From the NCBI GenBank assembly GCA_002254365.1, contig NIUT01000080.1, positions 1-39,983 on the forward strand: a stretch of 39,983 bases of DNA, written 5' to 3'. Origin of the DNA: Nitrospira sp. UW-LDO-01. GTDB taxonomy: Bacteria; Nitrospirota; Nitrospiria; Nitrospirales; Nitrospiraceae. Below, in pieces: positions 17,306 to 25,352 of the stretch (within the stretch, counting starts at the first letter, position 1; the number at the start of each line of letters is the position of its first letter). The notes under the pieces were generated by a model. That model was not told where the DNA came from. It worked only from the letters and a program-made list of their open reading frames with translations, and searched no databases. The position numbers and the translations under genes are program-made.

Positions 17306-17492
17306 GCAGCAGATCTGGTTGTTGAACGTGCTCGAGTCTCTGGCGGCGGTGCTTGTTGTAGTCGGAGCTATCGCGTGGGGCTGGTATCGGACTCTCCTGG
17401 TTGCCTTCATCCTGACGGTTTTGCCCTATGCCATGTGGCGCACAATACGAAACCTCGAACAAGAACACAATCCGTCTCGTCATCCTGATTAA
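17289..17492 (+). CDS. Small two-helix membrane protein
   Basis: A 67-residue protein. After a polar start (MSQVREQQIW) there is a first hydrophobic helix (about 10-29, LLNVLESLAAVLVVVGAIAW), a short WYR turn and a second helix (TLLVAFILTVLPYAMW), then a charged tail. The ATG at 17289 has AAGGAG about 11 bases upstream; an alternative GTG at 17271 lies in the same frame. It begins inside the end of the lipoprotein gene, so the two are probably co-translated. No family recognised; it may be a membrane partner of the lipoprotein or of the Hyf-like complex. Confidence 0.65.
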   Translation: MSQVREQQIWLLNVLESLAAVLVVVGAIAWGWYRTLLVAFILTVLPYAMWRTIRNLEQEHNPSRHPD

Positions 17493-17574
17493 GGCATAAG
17501 GGCAGGATCCGGCATGTGGTGCAAGATAGCCTGACGGTCGGTGACCACCAAGCAAAACTCAAGGGATTAGGGAT

Positions 17575-17865
17575 ATGACTATCAAGAATGGAGACGCACC
17601 CGACAGCAAGCTGGGCGCGGTCCGCCGATCCACTCACGACTGGCTGACACGACTCACACATTTGTCGGATACGCTTCTGCACTGTCCGGCTGATATTGCC
17701 ACGCGATGCGAACTAGCTATGTTGCTTGAAGACCTCGGTCAGCACGAAGAAGCGTTGGTCAATTGGAAAGCCGTGCTCACTTCCGAACCAAATAATCTAG
17801 TGGCGCGTGAAGGGGCAGCTCGCTGTCGGCGGTGGCTGGGCCGGTCGCTTCAATCACCTATTTAA
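17575..17865 (+). CDS. Small TPR-like protein
   Basis: A 96-residue protein. Residues about 40-80 (IATRCELAMLLEDLGQHEEA, then LVNWKAVLTSEPNNLVAREG) form one clear tetratricopeptide-type helix pair with a partial second repeat, as in proteins that act as protein-protein adaptors. There is no signal peptide, so it is predicted cytoplasmic. The ATG follows an AGGGATTAGGG stretch. It follows the small membrane protein by 82 bases, in the same direction as the Hyf-like operon. No specific function can be assigned. Confidence 0.6.
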   Translation: MTIKNGDAPDSKLGAVRRSTHDWLTRLTHLSDTLLHCPADIATRCELAMLLEDLGQHEEALVNWKAVLTSEPNNLVAREGAARCRRWLGRSLQSPI

Positions 17866-17962
17866 AGAGCTAAACAAACAGGATGGCTATCTCCGGGGAA
17901 GGAGAACAAATACATGTAGGCGCTGAGCGACATAGGCAGCAGTCGGTAAGGAGCATGATCGC

Positions 17963-18354
17963 GTGCCAGGACATGCCGATAGGGTAGTGGTGCAGTATGC
18001 CAGAGGATCCTTGGCACTGGTCCGGCTGGATCTCTCAACAGGAGCCGTCGCAACCAGTCGTGCGGGATTGCAGGAAACCTTGCACCGTGGGCTGTAAGAC
18101 TGGGCCATGTCGTACACCCGCGAGACAAACACGCGTTTCTCTCAGCTGGGGAGGATCATTATTTCCTCAACGGACATCGTGTGTATTGGCTCAGCGTCAC
18201 AAGATTGAACGGCATGCAGAGCACCTATCGCGTGGCGCACACTCGTATGGACACTCGGAGAGCAGGAGGCTGGTCGTGGGAGACAATGAAACGAGGGCAT
18301 GGCAAGCTTGGAAGATTACGTGCGGGACGGTGTTGGTCATTGCGCTGTTGTTAA
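17963..18354 (+). pseudogene. Probable frameshifted small gene upstream of the Hyf-like operon
   Basis: A GTG at 17963 preceded by AAGGAG with 9-base spacing opens a frame of 44 codons with natural-looking sequence (ADRVVVQYARGSLALVRLDL, then STGAVATSRAGLQETLHRG) that stops at 18095. Another frame, open from well upstream, continues the pattern from about 18090: LGHVVHPRDKHAFLSAGED, HYFLNGHRVYWLSVTRLNG and TYRVAHTRMD. It stops at 18354. The two parts read as one protein of about 110-130 residues broken near 18085-18100. Its 3' part overlaps the tiny membrane gene at 18276. Family unknown. Either a decayed gene or a sequence error. Confidence 0.42.
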
Positions 18355-18383
18355 CTGTCGTGCATCTCGTGATGGGACTTTGA
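18276..18383 (+). CDS. 35-residue single-span membrane peptide
   Basis: A very short gene: GTG at 18276 preceded by a perfect AGGAGG (18264-18269) with 6-base spacing. The product begins MGDNETRAWQAWKI, followed by a strongly hydrophobic helix (CGTVLVIALLLTVVHLVMGL) that ends the protein. Polar cytoplasmic start and one membrane span are typical of small accessory subunits of respiratory or ion-pumping complexes. It lies 151 bases upstream of hyfB. It overlaps the 3' frame of the broken gene described above, so one of the two calls may be wrong; the ribosome-binding site favours this one. Confidence 0.5.
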   Translation: MGDNETRAWQAWKITCGTVLVIALLLTVVHLVMGL

Positions 18384-18413
18384 AATAGAGAATGTGTGAT
18401 CCGGTGACCCGTG

Positions 18414-18425
18414 GTGTGCGCACAC
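18414..18425. promoter_or_regulatory. Perfect 12-base palindrome GTGTGCGCACAC upstream of hyfB
   Basis: A self-complementary site 110 bases before the hyfB start, in the only sizeable non-coding gap ahead of the operon. Its position suits an operator or activator site. A sigma-54 -24/-12 element was sought here: GG and GC elements occur across the palindrome but with 11 rather than 10 bases between them, so I do not call one. Confidence 0.3.
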
Positions 18426-18534
18426 GCAAGAGCAATGATTTCTCTATCTCATCTAATACTTTTCAAGGTTGAATCGCATTATCCTATAGACCCTGAGATA
18501 ATGTGACACGAAGCTGGGGGGCTCAAATGGTCGC

Positions 18535-20562
18535 ATGTTGAATCTGTTATGGATTCTTCTCGGTGGGTATGGAGCCGGGATACTACTTCCCATCTGCCTG
18601 CGGGAACGGCCAGAGTCTCAACGTCTCGCGACCAGTGTCGCCGCCATCCTAGCCACCAGTGCAGGCATCGTTTTGGGGCTCCTTGGCCTCATGTCTTCGG
18701 AACCCGTCACAGCCTCTTTCTCCTCCACCATCCCTCTGCTCACCGTGGCCATTCGACTCGACCCACTCTCTGCATTCTTCGTCTTGACGATCTCCCTGGT
18801 CGGTCTCGCCACGTCGATCTATGCCATCGGATATCTGCGGCATTTAGAGCGGCTTGCATCGACCGCCACGCTCGGAGCGCTCTTTAACGCCTATCTCCTC
18901 TGTATGACGTTCGTCGTCCTGGCGGACAACGGGTTCTTCTTTTTGCTCATCTGGGAACTGATGTCGCTGTTGTCCTATTTTCTCGTGGTCACTGAGCACG
19001 AGAAGGCGGAGGTGCGGTACGCGGGATTGTTCTATGTGATCATGACGCATATCGGAACTGCGTTCATTGTCGTGGCGTTCCTGATCTTCTTTCAGAGTGC
19101 CGGATCATTCTCCTTTGAAGCCTTCCGGCATCCGGAGCGCCCCTTACCCGAGGGCATGCGAACGCTCGTGTTTCTCTTGATGTTGATCGGGTTCGGCACG
19201 AAGGCCGGCATCGTGCCGCTCCATGTGTGGTTGCCCTATGCGCATCCGGTGGCACCGTCTCATGTCTCAGCCGTGATGTCCGGTGTCATGATTAAGACCG
19301 CGATCTATGGTCTGATCCGAGTGTATTTTGATTTCTTCGGTGGGCAGTTCCCGTGGTGGTGGGGGTTTGTTGTCCTGTTCCTCGGGGCGACATCTGCGTT
19401 ACTCGGCGTGATGTACGCGTTGATGGAACATGACCTCAAGAGGCTCCTCGCATTTCATAGTGTGGAAAACATCGGCATCATCCTGTTGGGTATCGGAGCC
19501 GGTATGATCTTTCAGTCCTACGGATTGAAATCACTGGCCGCGCTCGGAGTCCTGGCAGGGCTCTACCATACGATTAACCACGCCCTGTTCAAGGCTTTGC
19601 TGTTCTTAGGAGCCGGCTCACTGCTCTATGCCACCCATACGCGTAATATGGAAGAGTACGGCGGGTTACTTCGGCGAATGCCTTGGACGGGTGGCTTCTT
19701 CTTGATCGGGGCCGTGTCGATCTCGGCCCTGCCTCCCACGAATGGATTCGTGAGCGAATGGCTGGTATTCCAAAGTCTCTTTCTGAGCTTTCAAATTCCG
19801 ACGGTGTTTCTCAAGCTGATGCTGCCGATTGCGGCAACGATCTTGGCCCTCACCGGCGTCCTGGCCCTGGCCTGCTTTGCAAAGGCGTTCGGCATTGCGT
19901 TTCTTGCACAGCCACGAAGCACGCACGCCCGTCATGCTGAGGAAGTTCCAATTCCGATGCGCATTGGGATGGGCATCCTGGCCACCCTTTGCGTAGCGTT
20001 GGGCATTGCCCCGATGGTAGTGGTGCCGCTGTTGGATCGCGTTGTCGCACCTCTGACAGGGATATCGATCACAAGCAAGGTCTTGGCGATCGATGGATGG
20101 GCGCTGGCCCCGGTGAATGTCGAATTCTCAAGCCTGTCCACGCCGGCGCTTGCGTTGATGCTTGTCGTGCTGGCGATGTTGGGGCTAGGACTCGCCGTCG
20201 CACTCGGAGGTCGTCTGCAAAAACGGCATTCTAAGACGTGGGGCTGTGGGATCAACCTTACACCTCGGATGGAATATACCGCGACCGGTTTCGTCCAGCC
20301 GATCAAACGAGTATTCAGTACGATCTATCAGCCGACGGTGAAACTCGAAACGGAGTTTCTTGCCGAGTCACGATACTTCGCCAAACGGCGACACTTTGAA
20401 TTCCACATTGAACCGATCTTCGAGAAATATCTTTACGAACCATTAGTGGCATTCTTTGCGACGCTGGCCGACCGCCTGAAAGTCATCCAGGCCGGCGGTC
20501 TCCATCTCTACCTGACCTATATATTCGTCACCTTGATCGCCTTGCTGTTGCTCGCGGTGTAG
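18535..20562 (+). CDS. hyfB: HyfB-like antiporter/proton-channel subunit of an Ehr-type complex
   Basis: This polytopic membrane protein of 675 residues is homologous to HyfB/HycC and to NuoL/M/N of complex I. It should carry a proton (or sodium) path. The conserved glutamate of the fifth helix is Glu141 (LLIWELMSLLSYF) and the channel lysine is Lys223 in GFGTKAGIVPLHVWLPYAHP. A second lysine lies in MIKTAIYGLIR and a broken-helix His region in YHTINHALFKALLFLGAGS. The C-terminal extension (PTVKLETEFLAESRYF to the final helix) is typical of HyfB. It is the first gene of six packed genes; hyfC starts 3 bases after its stop. Confidence 0.93.
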   Translation: MLNLLWILLGGYGAGILLPICLRERPESQRLATSVAAILATSAGIVLGLLGLMSSEPVTASFSSTIPLLTVAIRLDPLSAFFVLTISLVGLATSIYAIGYLRHLERLASTATLGALFNAYLLCMTFVVLADNGFFFLLIWELMSLLSYFLVVTEHEKAEVRYAGLFYVIMTHIGTAFIVVAFLIFFQSAGSFSFEAFRHPERPLPEGMRTLVFLLMLIGFGTKAGIVPLHVWLPYAHPVAPSHVSAVMSGVMIKTAIYGLIRVYFDFFGGQFPWWWGFVVLFLGATSALLGVMYALMEHDLKRLLAFHSVENIGIILLGIGAGMIFQSYGLKSLAALGVLAGLYHTINHALFKALLFLGAGSLLYATHTRNMEEYGGLLRRMPWTGGFFLIGAVSISALPPTNGFVSEWLVFQSLFLSFQIPTVFLKLMLPIAATILALTGVLALACFAKAFGIAFLAQPRSTHARHAEEVPIPMRIGMGILATLCVALGIAPMVVVPLLDRVVAPLTGISITSKVLAIDGWALAPVNVEFSSLSTPALALMLVVLAMLGLGLAVALGGRLQKRHSKTWGCGINLTPRMEYTATGFVQPIKRVFSTIYQPTVKLETEFLAESRYFAKRRHFEFHIEPIFEKYLYEPLVAFFATLADRLKVIQAGGLHLYLTYIFVTLIALLLLAV

Positions 20563-20565
20563 CCG

Positions 20566-21516
20566 ATGCTTCAATTGATCATCCTCCTCGTGGCTCAAAC
20601 AACAGTCTTATTGGCCGTCTCCCCGTTTCTCGTGGGTCTCATTCGGAAGGTCAAAGCACGATTGCAATTGCGGCGGGGCGCCAGCCTCTTCCAGCCGTAC
20701 GCCGATTTGGCGAAGCTCTTCCACAAGCAGCCGGTGATCTCAACCACCACCTCATGGATCTTCACGGCGACGCCGTATATCGTATTTGCCTCTATTTTGA
20801 CTGCGGGTCTGCTGGTCCCAACATTCACCTCGCAGATGCCCATGAACTTTGCAGGAAACATCATTGCACTAGTGTATCTCTTGGCGGTGGGCACGTTTTT
20901 CTTGATTCTCGCGGGACTCGATGCGGGGTCGGTCTTTGGCGGGATGGGAAGCAGCCGGGAAGCGATCGTGGCATCGCTGACCGAGCCGGCCATGATGCTC
21001 GCGATCTTTGCCATTGCGCTGACGAATGGGTCCACAAATGTGAGTACCATCGTCCATAAAACCGCGCTGTTGGAGGGTATCGTCACGGACCCGTCACCGC
21101 ATCTCATGGCGTTGGCCGCCCTCTTCATCGTGGCGCTCGCCGAGACAGGACGGGTGCCGGTCGACAATCCCGCGACACACCTGGAACTCACCATGATTCA
21201 TGAGGCAATGCTCCTTGAATACTCAGGACGCTATCTCGCCCTACTCGAATGGGCAGCCGGCCTGAAACTGGCGGTGTTCCTTTCCTTGATCGCCAACGTC
21301 TTCGCGCCATGGGGCATCGCGACGACCGTCACCCCCGCCGCGATGGGAATCGGGCTCCTGGTGTACGTAATGAAAACCGCAACACTCGCGGTGGTCATCG
21401 GAATCATCGAATGTATGTTCGCCAAATTGCGGTTATTCAGGGTGACGGATCTGCTGGGCGTGGCGTTCATCCTCGCGCTACTCGGGTTGCTGTTTTTTTA
21501 CATTCTTCGGAGCTGA
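20566..21516 (+). CDS. hyfC: HyfC-like (NuoH/HycD family) membrane subunit
   Basis: The protein has 316 residues, equal to the usual HyfC length, and about eight membrane helices. NuoH-family hallmarks are visible: GSSREAIVASLTEPAMM (cytoplasmic loop) and ETGRVPVDNPATHLELTMIH followed by EAMLLEYSGR, the charged loops that contact the soluble arm. This subunit couples redox change at the large and small subunits to the membrane proton channels. Its retained acidic and basic loop residues suggest that coupling still works even though the NiFe site is gone. It starts 3 bases after hyfB and ends 4 bases before hyfE. Confidence 0.93.
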   Translation: MLQLIILLVAQTTVLLAVSPFLVGLIRKVKARLQLRRGASLFQPYADLAKLFHKQPVISTTTSWIFTATPYIVFASILTAGLLVPTFTSQMPMNFAGNIIALVYLLAVGTFFLILAGLDAGSVFGGMGSSREAIVASLTEPAMMLAIFAIALTNGSTNVSTIVHKTALLEGIVTDPSPHLMALAALFIVALAETGRVPVDNPATHLELTMIHEAMLLEYSGRYLALLEWAAGLKLAVFLSLIANVFAPWGIATTVTPAAMGIGLLVYVMKTATLAVVIGIIECMFAKLRLFRVTDLLGVAFILALLGLLFFYILRS

Positions 21517-21520
21517 ACGG

Positions 21521-22186
21521 ATGCAGGGGCTTTCGTCTATTGGGTTACAACTGGTCGACCTATGCTCGGCCTTACTCTTGCTGACCTGTTTCGCGATTGT
21601 GGCGCAACGGCGGCTCTCGGCCTGTGTCGATTTGTTCGCCCTGCAGTCGGCCTTTCTCGTCGTCACCGCAGCGCTGGTCGCCTATCTAACCGGGAACCAA
21701 CACATCTATATTGCGGCGGGGCTGACCGGCATCATTAAAGTGATCGTCATTCCTCGGGTCCTCAAGAAAGTCATTGATCGCCTCAACGTCAAACGGGAAC
21801 TGGTGATGCACGTGAACGTGCCGACCGGTCTATTGATTTGCGGTGGACTGGTCATGTTGGCATTTTTCATCGCGCAGCCGATCATTCCGCTGGGATCTCT
21901 CCTCACGAGAGATTCTTTAGCCATCGCTCTCGCGATCGTACTCATCGGATTGTTTACGATGATCGCGAGACAAAAGGCGGTCTCCCAACTGATCGGCTTC
22001 CTCGTCCTGGAAAACGGACTGTTTTTGGGTGCCACCGCCGCCACTCATGGCATGCCGTTGGTCGTCGAATTGGGCGTGTTCTTCGATGTGCTCATTGCGA
22101 CGTTGATCGCGGGAATCTATACGAATCGCTTACAAGATGCATTCGACAGTGTGGATACGGACCGACTCACCGTCCTGAAAGAATAG
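21521..22186 (+). CDS. hyfE: HyfE-like (NuoK-related) membrane subunit
   Basis: A 221-residue hydrophobic protein with about seven helices, close to the usual HyfE length (about 216). The NuoK-like part near the C-terminus contains LIGFLVLENGLFLGATAATH, with the conserved helix glutamate in VLENG, and ends in FDVLIATLIAGIYTNRLQDAF. In hydrogenase-4-type complexes HyfE joins HyfC to the antiporter-like subunits. The ATG at 21521 follows a GGAGCTGAACGG stretch. It lies 14 bases before the HyfF start. Confidence 0.9.
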   Translation: MQGLSSIGLQLVDLCSALLLLTCFAIVAQRRLSACVDLFALQSAFLVVTAALVAYLTGNQHIYIAAGLTGIIKVIVIPRVLKKVIDRLNVKRELVMHVNVPTGLLICGGLVMLAFFIAQPIIPLGSLLTRDSLAIALAIVLIGLFTMIARQKAVSQLIGFLVLENGLFLGATAATHGMPLVVELGVFFDVLIATLIAGIYTNRLQDAFDSVDTDRLTVLKE

Positions 22187-22200
22187 ACGAGGCTTCCTTG

Positions 22201-23736
22201 ATGATCGCAGTCGTGGTCTTGTTGATCGCTCCGCTTTTCGCGGGAGGACTAAGCCTGGTCGTCCATCGCTCTGCATGGCTTCATGGGATCAATCTCGCAA
22301 GTATGGGCGCGCTCGTCACGGCAGAAGTGGTGATCACCCAAACCGTGCTGAAGAACGGTCCCGTGACGGCATTGGGCCAGTTAGTCTATCTCGACGCATT
22401 GTCGACCTTCATTCTATTCATTATCGGAGTGGTCGGACTGGCCTGTTCGTTCTATATGCGTTCGTACATGGACGAACAAGTCGTGCGGGGCGTGATCGCG
22501 CCAGGACGCCTCAACCTGTTCTTTTTTCTCTTCCACATGTTTCTCCTTGCCATGGTGGTTGCGACCATTGCGAACAGCGTCGGGGTCCAATGGGTGGCCA
22601 TCGAGGCGACGACGCTCGCGACCACCTTTCTGATTGCGTTTTGGAGACGACGAGAGTCGCTGGAAGCCGGATGGAAATACCTCATTTTATGTTCGGTCGG
22701 CATTTCGCTCGCCTTGTTCGGCGTCGTGCTACTGTATTACTCATCACTCCATGTGCTGAGCGATGCGAGTCAAGGGTTGAACGTGACGGAGCTACTTCCT
22801 GTGGCTGATCGGCTCAATCCCCAGGTGCTCAAGTTGGCCTTCATCTTCATCCTGGTTGGATATGGCACCAAGGTGGGACTCGTCCCGATGCATAGTTGGC
22901 TGCCGGATGCCTACACAGAGGCCCCGGCGCCGGTCGTCGCCATGCTCGCCGGTGTTCTCGAAGTGGTTGCAGCCTATGCCATCCTACGGCTAAGAGTCAT
23001 CGTGGACCACGCCGTTCCGTTTGCCTTTGCTGGTGGATTGTTGGCATTGCTTGGCTTTGCTTCATTTGTGACAGCGGCGTTCTTCATCCTCATCCAGCAT
23101 AACTATAAGCGGCTGTTTGCCTATTCCAGCATCGAGCATATGGGTATCGCCATGATTGGGTTTGGGGTCGGAGGAGCGCTGGGAACCTTCGGAGGCCTGT
23201 TTCATCTCTTGAATCACGCCTTGGCGAAATCGATGGCTTTTTTTGCCGCGGGTAACATTCACCGTCGCTTTCACACCGTGGAAATCGCCGAGGTGCAGGG
23301 GTTGGCCATGGCACAACCTTGGACGGCCATGGCACTAATGATCTCGGGATTGGCCTTATCGGCGCTTCCACCGTTTGCGGCATTTGGCAGCGAAGTCCAG
23401 ATTCTCACGGCCTTGGCTTCGCAGGGGGTTCCGGGAACGGAGTTTGCCGGCACCACGGGCATGGTGACGGTGACCTTATCGGATCAATTCGTTCGGATCG
23501 CACTCGCTTCAGTCTTTCTGGTCTCTGCGGTTCTTTCGTTCGGCGGACTACTGTATCGTATCACCGGAATGGTGTGGGGGACACCGCCTGGAGGCCTTGT
23601 CCTAGGAGAAATCTGGACGCTCGGCCATCTACCGATCATTCTGCTTACCGGAGCGCTTATTGGATTCAGCGTGTTTCTGCCCCAGCCCATACAACAACTC
23701 TTGGAACAAGCGACCAGAATTCTGGTGATTCAATAG
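22201..23736 (+). CDS. hyfF: HyfF-like antiporter/proton-channel subunit
   Basis: A second antiporter-like subunit of 511 residues, related to HyfF and NuoL/N. The helix-5 glutamate is Glu135 (WVAIEATTLATTF) and the channel lysine Lys224 in GYGTKVGLVPMHSWLPDAYT, followed by EAPAPVVAMLAGVLE. A further His/Lys region is HLLNHALAKSMAFFAAG. The frame is open back to 21838, but this part overlaps hyfE and is basic and unlike the family; the ATG at 22201 begins a proper first helix. Together with HyfB it gives two proton channels; the third antiporter-like subunit HyfD of E. coli is absent from the cluster. Confidence 0.93.
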   Translation: MIAVVVLLIAPLFAGGLSLVVHRSAWLHGINLASMGALVTAEVVITQTVLKNGPVTALGQLVYLDALSTFILFIIGVVGLACSFYMRSYMDEQVVRGVIAPGRLNLFFFLFHMFLLAMVVATIANSVGVQWVAIEATTLATTFLIAFWRRRESLEAGWKYLILCSVGISLALFGVVLLYYSSLHVLSDASQGLNVTELLPVADRLNPQVLKLAFIFILVGYGTKVGLVPMHSWLPDAYTEAPAPVVAMLAGVLEVVAAYAILRLRVIVDHAVPFAFAGGLLALLGFASFVTAAFFILIQHNYKRLFAYSSIEHMGIAMIGFGVGGALGTFGGLFHLLNHALAKSMAFFAAGNIHRRFHTVEIAEVQGLAMAQPWTAMALMISGLALSALPPFAAFGSEVQILTALASQGVPGTEFAGTTGMVTVTLSDQFVRIALASVFLVSAVLSFGGLLYRITGMVWGTPPGGLVLGEIWTLGHLPIILLTGALIGFSVFLPQPIQQLLEQATRILVIQ

Positions 23737-23748
23737 GAGAGGTTGAGC

Positions 23749-25341
23749 ATGACCAAGACCGAGTTCTCTGACGATCTGCTCACAACTGCGTTCCCAGGTA
23801 TTCTGAAGAATCATCCGATCTGTACACAGTCTTCACATTTCGTGGTCCCCAAGGACCTTGTGCCGGCGATCACCCACTACATTCATACCCAACCAAGCTT
23901 GCGTGGCCGTTTGACGCTCCTATGGGCCTGTGATTATCGTCCCGTTCGTGAGACCTATGGGCTCTACTACTTGTTCACGCTAGAGCGCTCTCACCACTGG
24001 GTGGTATTGTCCACCGAAACGGCAGGCACCGATCGACTGTTTCCGTCTATTACTCCCCACCTTCATGCCGCGCAGTGGTACGAGCGCGAGATCCGCGACA
24101 TGTTCGGGTTGATTCCCCAAGGGCATCCTGATCTGCGGCGTCTGGTGCGTCATGAACATTGGCGAAAAGGGACACACCCGCTCAGAAAAGACTTCTCCTG
24201 GGACGCCACGCTGGGTCGACAGCAGGGTGAACATCACTTCCGCCATATTGAAGGAGAAGGGGTATTTGAAGTGCCGGTGGGACCTATCCATGCCGGGATC
24301 ATTGAGTCGGGACATTTTCGGTTTTCCGTGGCCGGTGAACCGATCATGCAACTCGAGCTACGTCATTTTTGGAAACACCGTGGTGTGGAGAAACTTTTTG
24401 AGCAACAGCTGCTGATTGAGGCGGTGCCGCTGGCAGAACGCGTGTCCGGAGATACGACAGTCGGGCACGCACTCACCTATTGCCAGGCCGTAGAAGCACT
24501 CCTACACCTTGAAGTACCTCGGCGCGCCAAGTACCTCCGCGCTCTCTTTTTAGAACTCGAACGACTGTACAATCATCTCGGCGATATTGGGGCCATGTGC
24601 AATGACACGGCCTATGCGCTCGCTCACGCCCATTGTGGCCGTATGAAGGAACAGATTATGCAACTCAACGACCGGTTCACAGGGTCACGGTTCCTTCGAG
24701 GTGTCATCCAAGTGGGAGGAGTGACCCGGGACATAGAGAACACCCAACTCACCAAGATTGTCGAGGAGCTGAACCAAATCCAACAGGACTTCTCCGAAGT
24801 GGAAGCCATCATTCTTGGGAACGCCTCCCTCACCGATCGGTTGGAGACGACAGGGATTCTCAACGAGCAGACAGCATGGGATCATGCGGTGATCGGCATC
24901 GTAGGTCGGGCATCGGGCATGAATTATGATCTCAGGCGTGATCGGCCGTTCGCCGCATATGACGAACTACCCGTCAATGTGGCCCTCTATCGCTACGGTG
25001 ACGCGAGGGCCAGGTTACGCGTTCGCGGCGATGAGATCCATGAATCCATTCGGCTCATTCGCGAAATGCGCGATAAGATTCCGGGCGGTCCCATTGCCGA
25101 TCAACCCAGTTCTTCGCCGAATCCCGGCGACTGGACGCTGGCAGCGGTTGAAGGGTGGCGCGGCGAGATTCTGTATATGGTGATGGCAGGGGAAGACGGC
25201 CGGATTCATCGGTGCAAGGTCCGCGACCCATCCTTTGTGAACTGGCCTGCGATTCAATGGGCGGTACTGGGCAATATTATCCCGGACTTTCCACTCATCA
25301 ACAAGAGCTTCAACCTCTCATATGCCGGGAATGATCTGTAG
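23749..25341 (+). CDS. hyfG: HyfG-like fused NuoC/NuoD-type large subunit lacking NiFe ligands
   Basis: A 530-residue fusion. Residues about 1-150 are the 30-kDa NuoC-like domain (WYEREIRDMFGLIPQGHPDL at 110-129, HPLRKDF). Residues about 165-530 are the 49-kDa/hydrogenase large-subunit fold (GPIHAGIIESGHFRF, ELRHFWKHRGVEKLFE, LERLYNHLGDIGA). In true NiFe hydrogenases the first ligand motif reads RVCGxC; here it is RVSGDTTVGH (231-240), with Ser233 and Thr236 in place of both cysteines. The C-terminal DPCxxC is replaced by FNLSYAGNDL at the very end, so there is also no maturation-cleaved tail. It therefore cannot bind NiFe and falls with Ehr/complex-I-like proteins. The ATG at 23749 follows AGGAGAGG; quinone, ferredoxin or another partner is unknown. 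Confidence 0.92.
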   Translation: MTKTEFSDDLLTTAFPGILKNHPICTQSSHFVVPKDLVPAITHYIHTQPSLRGRLTLLWACDYRPVRETYGLYYLFTLERSHHWVVLSTETAGTDRLFPSITPHLHAAQWYEREIRDMFGLIPQGHPDLRRLVRHEHWRKGTHPLRKDFSWDATLGRQQGEHHFRHIEGEGVFEVPVGPIHAGIIESGHFRFSVAGEPIMQLELRHFWKHRGVEKLFEQQLLIEAVPLAERVSGDTTVGHALTYCQAVEALLHLEVPRRAKYLRALFLELERLYNHLGDIGAMCNDTAYALAHAHCGRMKEQIMQLNDRFTGSRFLRGVIQVGGVTRDIENTQLTKIVEELNQIQQDFSEVEAIILGNASLTDRLETTGILNEQTAWDHAVIGIVGRASGMNYDLRRDRPFAAYDELPVNVALYRYGDARARLRVRGDEIHESIRLIREMRDKIPGGPIADQPSSSPNPGDWTLAAVEGWRGEILYMVMAGEDGRIHRCKVRDPSFVNWPAIQWAVLGNIIPDFPLINKSFNLSYAGNDL

Positions 25342-25352
25342 GGAGACCGAAC

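Noticed and set aside
18384-18534. Sigma-54 promoter before hyfB
   Set aside because: GG and GC elements occur across the palindrome but with 11 instead of 10 bases between, and flanking consensus bases do not fit.
21838-22200. 5' extension of hyfF by 121 codons
   Set aside because: It overlaps hyfE in another frame, is basic and His/Arg-rich, and the membrane protein clearly begins at the ATG at 22201.
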